NCBI GenBank assembly: GCA_037783415.1
Contig: JAZGTN010000170.1
Span: 2,089,501 to 2,153,500 of the forward strand
DNA: 64,000 bases
From: Leptasterias polaris
Lineage: Eukaryota > Echinodermata > Asteroidea > Forcipulatida > Asteriidae
Reading direction: 5' to 3'
Each line of letters opens with the position of its first letter. Within the stretch, counting starts at the first letter, position 1. The translations under genes were made by a program, and so were the position numbers. Of this stretch, positions 23,201 through 35,200 are shown piece after piece. A model generated the notes under the pieces. The model did not search any database. It was not told the DNA's origin and saw nothing but the letters and a program-made list of their open reading frames with translations.

Positions 23201-26200
23201 CCTTTGCGATTTTGGGAATCAAATTGCACGTTCGATGGTAAGCGTGTAAACGGCGCATTTCCTAAAGTGCACACAGTCCTGTAAAACATCGACTCACGAC
23301 TGTCCCCCGGAGATTCTGTCCCCCTTATGGGAAATTAACATAGGCTGAAGGAGGTTGATTCAACAGAGGGCGCTATCAGAAGGAATTTGTACACAGTTCC
23401 CCGCATAATAATAGGGGGCGGGGGGGGTGGAACAGAATCTCCTGCCACCCAGAAGCCATCAATTCGGCATTGTCTTAATTACCGTTGCAGGGGATGAGAG
23501 TGAAACTACAGGTATGGGATAGTGATAGTGGTAGTGAAGATTTGGTTGATGAGGATTTCTTAAACATCATTCAAAGTGCCTCTACTTCCCAGTCAAGCGC
23601 TCAGTGGACAGAATACAGCATGGGAACACATACTAAGTAAGTGTAACACAGACGTAGAACACTTCTTTCTTTTTTTATGTACAACTTGTTGTCAGAAATG
23701 TTGGAACTCTCCTTCACCTCTATGTCATTATTGGGAGCCTGTGATGTGGCATGTTGTCGTGTCCCCTCTTCCTCTTTTTGTCTCTTCATAATTGTATTCT
23801 GGGAATCATGCTTTAAAACAAACATTTCAGACATTAGTGCCATATTAACTCCCTGGCCCTTATACACACAAAAAGATATTATCAATAATCAATTATTAAA
23901 AAGTTTATATTGTTATTTGAATTTGCCTAAAGACGGTTGCGTGTGAGGCTTGGCCGTCCTTGTTGAGAACGTTTCGTGGGTACAACATCGACTCAACATT
24001 GTTGGACGGTTGCGAGGAAACTACAGTTTCATACGTTGTTTTTTGTTCTTCTTCTTTTTCTAAACTTGTAGAAAGGAAGACATTAATATATATATATATT
24101 TTTTTTTTATATTAACATTCTGCACAATGTTAATATTGTCGGACTTTTCACAGCAGTACTGTATAGTTGATTTCTGCAAGTGTCGGAGGTAAACAGTTTG
24201 TTGTTAACTATTGTCAAATATCATTCGGGTCAACAACAAAAGTCTTGCCTTTGTTTTGGAACATGTCCGATATGTGGTAGAGGGAGCCCCCAACCACCAC
24301 CAAATTTCCAGTACTCTAATACAAGCTTCCACCGTAAATCCTCTAAAGAATTCCTGAGATTCCAAGAACACAATGAAGACACAATGGGATAGGGTCTGTT
24401 ACCACACCATATCGAGCTAGCTCCAGACGATTGTTTTTAAAGTAACACACTAAGAATGACGTTAAGATGTTTTCAACAGAATGCTGAAAAACACCACTGT
24501 TATTTGTGTTCCTTTCTCAACAGCTTTGTATTCCAGTTGAAGGTCTATTGTAACAATAACTACTACAACTCGGACTGTGGCGTGTACTGTTCTCCACGGG
24601 ACAACGTGTATGGACATTACACGGGACAACGTGTATGGACATTACACGTGTGACCAGATTACAGGGGCTAAGATCTGCAATCCTGGCTGGCAAGGTACGT
24701 GCTTTTCTTTTAGGTTATCTGATAAAAACAGCAAAATCGCTTGGGATTTGAACCAACGTTTACCTCGCGTCCCAAAAGCGTAAAGATCTCGCGGAACTGA
24801 CAAACAATGGCGTCACATTTTTATACAGAGGGGTCGAAATCAGCTGTTGCGATTTTTGTAAGTTTTTTGTTTGATTTTTATTTTTTATTTTGGGGGGGGG
24901 GGGGAGTTCAGATACAGTTTTCAGATACATCATTTCACATCACAGATGAAAACATTTCAAACAAATTGTTTTTCTAGTATGAACTTCATAATAAGTAAGT
25001 TGTCAGACTAAAATTAAACAGTTAGGTTTTTTATCCTTACAAATTCTGCATAATACCTTTAAAAACTGTAAATTCTGAAGTTTTTTATTTAAAATCAAAA
25101 TGTAGAAACGAAACATCCGACTGTTTCAGATTCTGCTTGTCATCTCCTGAACAACTTGGAAAAACATTGAGTTCATAGTAAAATTTTCCGTATTGACCTA
25201 CTTCCGAAAGCACCGAAAATCTTTGCAGGGCAATCAAATTGGGCTCACACGTGAATTTAGGTCAATCATCGGTGTTTGGCAAAAAAGGAAATAACCCATA
25301 TTTATTTATATTATTGGATGACGTGTTTAGCTTGTGAACGTTGTCTTTTCTGTAGGAGATGAATGCAATACTGAAGCCAAACCATGCGACTCCGGACCAT
25401 GTCTTCACGGCTCCACTTGCAATAACTACGGCACCACATTCTCATGCATCTGCGCAGACGGTTGGGAAGGTACTTATTTTATTCTAAAGAAAATGTGTGC
25501 GGCAATAAATTAATCTTAAACGAGTCCATCTTTTTAATTAATGTGTCCTTATCTAAAATCCCAGGTGATACGTGTAATCAAGACATTAACGAGTGTACAA
25601 ACTACCCTTGTCTGAACGAAGCCGAATGTAGGAACCTGGACGGTGGGTTCCTATGTTACTGTGCCGATGGTTATATGGGTAAGTCCTTGGTTCAATTAGC
25701 CTTCTTTATTATATTAAGGTTCCAGAACTAAAATTGCCAATGTATCGATTTCCTGGCCTTCTTTGTTATAATAAGGTTCTATAACTAAAATTGCCAATGT
25801 ACAGATTTCCTAGCCTTCTTTGTTATAGTAAGGTTCTATAACTAAAAATGCCAATGTACAGATTTCCTAGCCTTCTTTGTTATAATAAGGTTCCAGAACT
25901 AAAATTGCCCATTTACCGATTTTGATGTGGTTATAGGAATGCTCTTTGTACTGTTTGTAAAAACAAAATGATTCCCGTGTTACACTTTTGTGGTCAATAT
26001 GTGGCAACAGACTTACCAGATAAATCAATTGTTCTAGAAAATGTGCGCATGCCCAGAACTAAGTTAACAATGACAAATTACCTGGTACGTCTGCTGCCAC
26101 CTCACGTTCCAAAGTCTCCAATTAAGATTGTCCTCGTTACTGTCGAAAAAAATAGGGATGCCACATGACAATGCACAATTTTTCAGCCACAAGGCAGAAA

Positions 26201-29200
26201 GGGGATACAGAGTTGTAGTCGTGAGCAAGAGGGTTTGATTGTGTGGACAAATAGTTAATAAGATTTCATTTTTTCTTTTGAATGTGACAGGAGCGCTATG
26301 CGATGTTGAAATCAATGAATGTGATTCACATCCTTGTAAAAGTGGAGCAACATGCAACGACTTCGTCGCATTCTTCAACTGCACTTGCGTCGATGGTGGT
26401 GTGTACTTGAATGAACTGTGCGAGCTGGATCAGTGTGCCAATCAGCCGTGCTACAATGGAGCAACTTGCAATGCTGTAGTCGGCAACTTCTCCTGTCTAT
26501 GCCCCATAGGCTATCAAGGGGATTTGTGCGATATTGATACGGATGAGTGTCAGAGTGAACCGTGCCAACATGGTGGGACTTGTGAAGAGACTCCGGGCTG
26601 GTTTGAATGCGACTGTCCGCCAGGCTACGCAGGGGAACTTTGTCAGACGGATATCGACGAATGCACCTCGGATCCGTGCTTGAATAACGGTACATGCAGT
26701 GACCTAGTGAATAGTTTTTACTGCATTTGCCTGCATGGGTTCGAGGGATTAAACTGTGAGCACGAGATAGACGAATGTGCAAGTGTACCGTGCCAGAACA
26801 ACGCCACGTGCACCGATCGTGTCAGCTTCTTTGAATGCAGCTGCGCAATTGGATACCTTGGAAAATTTTGCCAGGTAGGCAATAAGCCCACTCTCCAAAA
26901 TGTGGAGAGCTTTTTAGAAGTAAATCGTCCTCTATCCTATGTTTAAAGAAACGAATGTGCAAAAGATACTTGCTATCATGACACCCCTTTGGCTCCAGTA
27001 AGCCTGGTAATCTTTTGATTGACTAATGATGTGTGTTTTTCCCCATGAAATGATTAACCCTATCAGTACCACGGGCGACAAATGGCACATATTTGGGGTC
27101 ATTCTTCCCGACCAGGGCTCCATATGGCACCTTGTCAAATGTATTGTTTAACGACCAGTGGCGCTTATTGGTCCCCACCCATAATGCTTATTGAGAAAGT
27201 AACAAGGGCGCCCTCTATTGGCGAATTCGTTAATCCCATTGTGATTTATAGCGTTCCCCCGCGGACCTGTTGGCGCGCATTCATTCAAACGAACAAGTGG
27301 CTGCAACATTATGGACGGCGATAGAAATGCTGAAATTTTGGCCGAGATATTTGCAGACAGCGACTCGGAAGGAGGGGAGATCGACTCGGAAGGAGGGGAG
27401 ATCGACTCGGAAGGGGAGATCGACTCGGAAGGGGAGATCGACACGCAGGATGGTGGTGAATCAACCTCCAGCGAATCGGCGAGCGAGGTGGAGCAGGTAA
27501 GCACGATGTTGTTAGGGAGTAGGTCATGACCGTGCATGCAGTTAGAGGGCAGGAATAACTTGGGCATAAATTTGTCCAAAAGTACCCCTTTTTACATTGG
27601 CTTTTAATTTGATTTAGGACAATGGCTCTTAAAGGTACATTGAACAGTAAAAAGGCGTTTCTGCGGGCGTTCTTAATGATTAAGTTTGTCACTTAAAGTT
27701 ATGATGTGTCGACTCGGACAACAATGAATACAAAAAGACCATCAACGATGGGCCACCATTGGCGGCCATGTTGGATGTAAAGATTTATCCCATAATGGTT
27801 TGCGGAAGGGCGCCCTCTGTTGGTGCAACGCAATGAATTAACCCTCGGTTAAGATACCAGCGCTATATAAGTTTTATTATTATTATTTGCGATAAGGAAT
27901 ATTACACTAAAAAGCACACAAACAAAGGGAAAGTTCATTACAACAATTTGACATGGCAACTGCATGCACACCCCTTCCCCACTTCCTTCCCCTTCCCCCA
28001 CCCCTTTCCCTTCTCACCCCTTCCCCCACCCCTTTCCCTTCTCACCCCTTCCCCCTCCCCCACCCCCTTGCCCTATATTTGTGGAACGAGAAGGTTACAT
28101 AATAACATTTTCATCAATCTGGGTCCTCAAATAACTCTGCATATAGCACACTTTACGTAAAGTGATAGATCTACAGCGCCCTCATGCATTTTGCCTCTTT
28201 CCTCTTTCCTACTGCAGGAAAACGCTAAATCTACACGGAAGAAACCAGACTTCAGATCGGGTTGGAAAGAGATCGGTCGTCTCAACAGGAAGCCGATGCA
28301 ATTCACCGGAGATGCCGGCCCCACCAGTGATTTTACAGGACTTTCTGCAACACAGGTATTCCAGTTGTTCTTTTGCAGTACGGTTTGGGATATGCTTGTA
28401 GACGAAACAAACCGCTACGCAGAACAAACTGCTTCACAAACGTCCTGGACCCCCACTGACTTAAATGAAATGATGGCATTTGTGGCACTCCTGCTTGCTA
28501 TGGGTATCAACAAGTCACCTCAGTACAGCATGTACTGGTCAACATCTGAAGTTCTACTCACGCCATTGTATCCATCCATTATGTCCAGAAATAGATTTAG
28601 TTCCATTATGAGATTTTTTCACCTGTCTGACAACCAGTTGCCTCAACCAGCCTCTGGATGTGACAAGCTTAAGAAAGTTAGGCCTTTGCTGGATGTCATC
28701 CTCCCCAAATTTCGCAACCTGTATTACCCTGGACAGAACTTATCTCCTGATGAGAGTATGATCAAATTTAAGGGACGACTCGGGTTTCTACAGTACATGC
28801 CCAGAAAACCGGTCAAATGGGGAATGAAGGCATTCTCTTTGAATGAGTCGGAGACTGGTTACACGTGCTCTTGGGTATTGTACACAGGAGCTGCTCCCAA
28901 GGAGACGAAGACTTCACAAAGGCCACCTGTAAATACCGAATCATCCCCAGCAAAATGCCATCCCTCTGACCTAACCATCCCAGGAGAAGTCGTCCTTGAA
29001 CTTGTAAATGGATTTGAACATAAAGGACATGTAATTTATTGTGATAATTACTTTAACAGGCCAGCTCTGGTATCAAAAATGGACAACCTAGGATTTGGAT
29101 GTAGTGGTCCTGTGCGTTATACGGCACGGGGCATACCTCGTGCAGCACACCCAAAGACAAATGGAATGAAAAAGGGAGATGACCCCAAATTTTATGAGAA

Positions 29201-32200
29201 GGCTGGTCAGTTATGCATTGTTTGGCGTGATAACAAAAATGTTGTATTCCTAACAAATGTAGGCGATTGCCAAGTAATAAGCAAAAAAATTCGGTGTAAG
29301 AAAAGCGAAAGTGGATTGCGTGAAATTGCTAAGCCAAAATCTATAGATTACTACAACAAATTCATGGGAGGAACAGATCTCGCTAATCAAATTTGTCAGT
29401 ACTACACGCATACACACAGAAGTTTGAAATGGTGGAAACGGGTGTTTTTTTGTATGTTGAACATATGTATGCTCAATGCTACGGTAATTTTCAACAGCAT
29501 ACCAACAAATAAGCATGTCAGTAATCTTGACTTCCGTCTTCAAGTTATAGACGGCTTGCTCACGGGTTGGGAGCGTTCTACAATGCTGCGTTGTAGACGA
29601 TCCAATGCGAATAACTTTCCTGTTGGGATGATAGAGAAAATGCATTATCCTGGCAAAAACCCTTCCGGAAGAAAACGTGACTGCATCGTTTGTAGTAACC
29701 GTCGATTACACAAGAGAAAACAAACGAGGATGATTTGCAAACAATGTACATATCCAATGTGCGTCGTTCCTTGCTTTGAGAATTACCATACATTGCACTT
29801 GGTTTAAATTAATGGCATAAAGAAATATGTAGCTCCATATTTGTAGGCATTTTTAACAATAGCCCCCCCCCCCTGCCCCCCCTATTCAATGTTGCCGCCA
29901 AAAATGTGTTCGTGTGTCCGCAATCCAAGGCAACTTTGAAAGAGGGGGGGAGGGGGAGGGGGTGGTCGTTTGTCAACACTTTTTTGTGGTTCATTTGTAT
30001 TTAATGTCCTTCAATAAATAGTTCAGTGACATAAAATGATTTATATTTGGTCGTTTGTCAACACTTTTTTGTGGTTCATTTGGATTTAATGTCCTTCAAT
30101 AAATAGTTCAGTGACATAAAATGATTTAGATTTGGTGGTATGCTATAATGCTATTTGATTTACTTACACCATGGAGGATTACACTGTATGCCTGTACAGT
30201 GCATACAATACACATGAAAAATCACTCACTGCACATTGGTGGCGCTCTTCATTAAAATCCACACAAATTCGTTGGTGCAGAAGCATTGTGAGGGGTAACA
30301 CACTGCTGGTATGCAAGGTCCTACTGTGAAATATTTGCTGGTAATGAAAGGGTTAATAGAGTGTACTTATTTAAGACTCTTTATGGTCAGAGTTACTCTT
30401 CATATTCCTTTTTATCGCTTTATATTTTTTCAGATTGATATGGACTTTTGCGTTAATCAAACTTGTCAGAATAACGGCACGTGTGTGGATCGAGTGGATG
30501 GGTTTAACTGTCTTTGCCAGGCGGGCTTTGGTGGTGTCTTGTGTGACGTAGACATAGATGAGTGTTCAAGCACACCTTGTGTACATGGCACATGTGTGGA
30601 TCGAGTGGATGGGTTTAACTGTCTTTGTCAACCGGGCTTTAGTGGTGTCTTGTGTGACGTAGATATAGATGAATGTTCAAGCACACCTTGTGTACATGGC
30701 ACATGTGTGGATCGAGTGGATGGGTTTAACTGTCTTTGTCAACCGGGCTTTAGTGGTGTCTTGTGTGACGTAGATATAGATGAATGTTCAAGCACACCTT
30801 GTGTACATGGCACATGTGTGGATCGAGTGGATGGGTTTAACTGTCTTTGTCAGCCGGGCTTTGGTGATGTCTTGTGTGACGTAGATATAGATGAATGTTC
30901 AAGCACACCTTGTGTACATGGCACATGTGTGGATCGAGTGGATGGGTTTAACTGTCTTTGTCAGCCGGGCTTTGGTGGTGTCTTGTGTGACATAGATATG
31001 GATGACTGTTCAAGCACACCTTGTGTACATGGCACATGTGTGGATCGAGTGGATGGGTTTAACTGTCTTTGTCAACCGGGCTTTAGTGATGTCTTGTGTG
31101 ATGTAGATATAGATGAATGTTCAGGCACACCTTGTGTATATGGCACATGTGTGGATCGAGTGGATGGGTTTAACTGTCTTTGTCAGCCGGGCTTTGGTGG
31201 TGTCTTGTGTGACATAGATATGGATGACTGTTCAAGCACACCTTGTGTACATGGCACATGTGTGGATCGAGTGGATGGGTTTAACTGTCTTTGTCAACCG
31301 GGCTTTAGTGATGTCTTGTGTGACGTAGATATAGATGAATGTTCAGGCACACCTTGTGTACATGGCACATGTGTGGATCGAGTGGATGGGTTTAATTGTC
31401 TTTGTCGGCTGGGCTTTGGTGGTGTCTTGTGTGACGTAGATATAGATGAGTGTTCAAGCACACCTTGTGTACATGGCACATGTGTGGATCGAGTGGATGG
31501 GTTTAACTGTCTTTGTCAGCCGGGCTTTGGTGGTGTCATGTGTGACGTAGATATAGATGAGTGTTCAAGCACACATTGTGTACACGGCACATGTGTGGAT
31601 CGAGTGGATGGGTTTAACTGTCTTTGTCCGCCAGGCTTTGTTGGTGTCTTGTGTGAAGTAGATATTGACGAGTGTGCAAGTTCCCCTTGCACAAACGGCA
31701 AATGCGTTGATGTCATCAATGGATTCAGATGTGAGTGTCAGGTGAGTATTGTTAGGGGATACCTGATTAAATGTATTGGAATTTTCATCCACGTTCATCA
31801 GGTGACCAAAACCCCAGTCATTTAGGGAGTGTGAGTTTAAAAATTCAAAGATGTTTAACAAACTGTGGATACGGTTTAGTTGTACTCTCGGGATTCCTTC
31901 CACGTGCAGTTTGATTCAATGTTTCCAGTGACTTTAATACAACAGTTGATAAAACAGTGACTGTGCTTTTCGTTCTCAAGATGGAGTGTGTGAATGGGAT
32001 ATGCAGTGACGGGTCGTGTCTATGCGAGGTGGGATACCAGGCTGATGATTGCAGCGTGCAGACTGATTTCTGCCGTAGCTCCCCTTGCTCACAAGGAACG
32101 TGTGTCTCGTCTTTCAATGGATACAGGTTTGTTAATTTATTTTATCTCATCTCATATCATTTAATTTATTTTCATATCTCATAAGGTGAAGCGCATAGCT

Positions 32201-35200
32201 GGCAAGTTGAAACAAACAAATATTTCTTATAAGTCGTCTGAGCGACATACAGAGTCGTTTGAACGGCTTAGTACGTCGTTCGAACGTCACTCTAAGTCGT
32301 TCGAATGAGAGGATATGTTGTTCGTGAGACATACTAAAACGGTCGTTTGAACTACATCGATTCGCCCACATGGGCTTCCACCGGTCTTGCCCACAACGCG
32401 AAAAGAGTTACAACTTTAGTTTACGGTAAAAAACATCCCAAGCATGCACTAAGCAGTGGCCTCTACTGACATAAAGAGATAAACGCGTATATATTAGAAC
32501 GGTGAAAATATCTCTTCAGTATAAAAAAATGCTTGCTGTTAGAAGACTAAAACTCACGGTCTAGAAATGTTTGTGGCGGGACTAAAAAAAAATATATCTC
32601 GAAGAGTTGCCGTCACTAAATGAAAATAACATTTAGGCCTAGGTAATCGTTCCTGATAATACTAAGGGTTGTGGTGTCCAAAGTAATAATCTAAAGAGAT
32701 GTGTCATTAAAAATATCTTCGGATAGTCTCTTACATTTCAGCAGTTCTAAAAAGTTCATTGAAGTAGTAAGCCTAAATCTGAAACGGTTATGGTGAGAAT
32801 GTAATGAATACATTTCCAATACACAACATAGGCATTTGCAGTTAGACGATTGATGAGACTTTTCAGTAATTGAGCCAAACTTTATAAACCTTTAACCACT
32901 TGAATTATCTTTTGTGAGTTAGACAAACAAAGTCAAAAAATATCGTATTGTTTCTAGTGCTCTATGAACCCCCTTTCATGACGTCACAAGCCCAAAACAG
33001 TCCTCTCACAATGGTCAATGAAGATATATCATTGGCTGAGAGTCGTGCGCAGCGCGTAGTGGCGTGCAAGTTTTCATTGTTTGACTTCAAAGATTGCGGC
33101 CCTAGTGCAAGAGGTCTATATGAATCACTTTTAGATTGAACCAAATTGTACTGGGATTTACTTTTAACTACACTTGATTTGCTTGAACAGTTGCATGTGT
33201 AACAATTTTCATGAGGGCGAGCACTGTGAAATCTTCCTGATCAAACCCTGTTCTGCAAAACCCTGCAAGAATGGAGTATGCCAGACAGTAGAGTCGGGCT
33301 ATGGGTGTTCTTGCTTCAAGGGATTCCATGGGGTAGACTGCAGCATAGGTGAGAAAGACTTTTTCACTTAACAAAATGGAGTGTGTAGAAATCTTTTAAA
33401 ATCCAGTTTTGGCTTCCATTTTTGCTGTTCAACCTACAATTATCTTTTGACTGTAGATTTAAAACAGTTTGGCTGCATCATATTTCTCGTTGGCCAACTG
33501 AAGAATGTGCAAGAGTTTTCTACGAACATGGCCGGAGTTTTAAACAACTTACAGTCTTCGGCTACCCAGAATAGCGACGGTTACACGGTAGAGGTGGCAG
33601 AGGTAGAGGACTACATTGCCGTTGATACGGGGTGGGTATTGTTCAGTTTTTGTTTGTATTCGGAGTAATCAAAGTTTGGATTTAAAACATTTCATCTCGC
33701 CGTAAAAAGTGGACCAAATAACAAACGGTGTGATATTATAACCTACACCTAAAAGAAGCTGAGACTCGGTTGCAATCTTTATTTTGTTTTAATGTGGATG
33801 TCTCTTTATATATATATTTATCCCTTGAATATTCTGTGCAATTTTATCCAGCGTTGTTAGGTGTATGTACTGCACCCAGTGTATGTACTTTTGTGTCATT
33901 TATGGTCATTTACCCGTTTATCTTTGAGATGTTTTTTTTGTCCTTTGGTGTATTTTAGTCTTTTTTCTCCTTCTGTTGTGTTCCAATTTGTATAAAATAC
34001 CGTCGTTCCGTAGGCCTAGTGCGAGAGTCTTGTTAAGTTCCAATAATAATAAGATTTAAATTAATAACGAAAAGTACAAAATAATTACTAAAGGTGTTGG
34101 TTTTAAATCAGACAGTGGTGACTAATTAGATAATTCGGATTAAATAAGTATCACTTGATGACTGTGTTGTTTTTGTGTTGACCCCCAGGAGAGCATTAAC
34201 ACGCGTTACATTTGTCGCCAAGACGGCCAGTGGCTACTTATCTAAAACAAGATTTGAAGAGATGATCATGGAGGATGCCAGGGGTGACTTACAGAGGGGA
34301 CTGAAGCCTGGGTACGACGTGTTTTTCGGTGATGCGAAGCCTCGTACCCAGACCAGCGGTGATCAGGTTAGAACACCATCCAAAGTGAATCTTAGCGTCA
34401 GCAGTATTTCTCTTTAGAAAGATAACTTCTTTCTTCAAGAAACTGTGTGGGTTTTATATTTTAAGTTGCCAGCAGATTTGTAAAATAGATTGTGATTGAT
34501 TTTTATAGAAATTGTATATTATATGAAATCGTTTTATCAATTCAATGATCAAATGCTTTATACTCAGCATTCACTTTAGTTACCTGTTGTTTTATGTGAC
34601 CCGCAGTGGCGGCAGTCAGTAATATCTTACATCGCACGTCATGGTCATTAAATGTTAGGTACTTTGTGAACAAGCGATGAGGGTGTCCTGTATAAAGTGA
34701 CATGTATCATGATGGCTTCTGGGTGTTAGGGACATGCGCAGTTGGCTGCGTGTAAATTAAGTTGCTGCAATAAAAGTTATCGTTGCACCAGTTCAGGGGT
34801 ATGAAACTTGGCAGACTAGTCAGGGCGGGGCCTTGGCGTTTTGGTCTTGGTTTTTTTATGTTTTCGGTTGCGTCAAAATTCAACCAATGGGCTTTCGTTA
34901 TAGGACTGATAGCCAATGGAGTTCCAGCAATAACAAATTACACCTGCGTGAAGTTGTTTTGTATCTTTATTGTGTCACAGCTTGAATTGAGCTGTTACGA
35001 AAATGCAAAATAAAAATGTCCTTTCATTTTACATATGAGTATAACCAGTTTATGTTTAAGGTAAATTTTAGAATGTGTCTATTCAAAGATTCCATAGCAC
35101 CATACAAAGAGTAAATATTATTTTTGACAAAGAGTTTATTAATATGTACGAATTGTTACCTTATAGAATTGTATAAATTTCCAATTACCTATATCAAAGT

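Larger units (their letters stand above)
27054..30356 (+). mobile_element. piggyBac-type DNA transposon, apparently complete
   Basis: Flanked by TTAA at 27054..27057 and 30353..30356. The left end reads CCCTATCAGTACCACG and the right end, on the minus strand, CCCTTTCATTACCAGC: imperfect terminal inverted repeats starting CCCT, as usual for piggyBac. It contains one two-exon transposase gene in plus orientation, a C-rich intron, and a duplicated AATAAA-bearing 3' region. It sits in intron 8 of gene 3, its right end 77 bp before exon 9. The length (3.3 kb) and intact reading frame suggest a recent insertion. Confidence 0.9.

Noticed and set aside
26375..26782. Minus-strand open frame of 135 codons
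   Set aside because: Shadow of the five-EGF exon of gene 3; no domain and no splice context.
27148..27692. Minus-strand Ser/Pro-rich open frames
   Set aside because: They are the complement of the acidic repeat in transposase exon 1.
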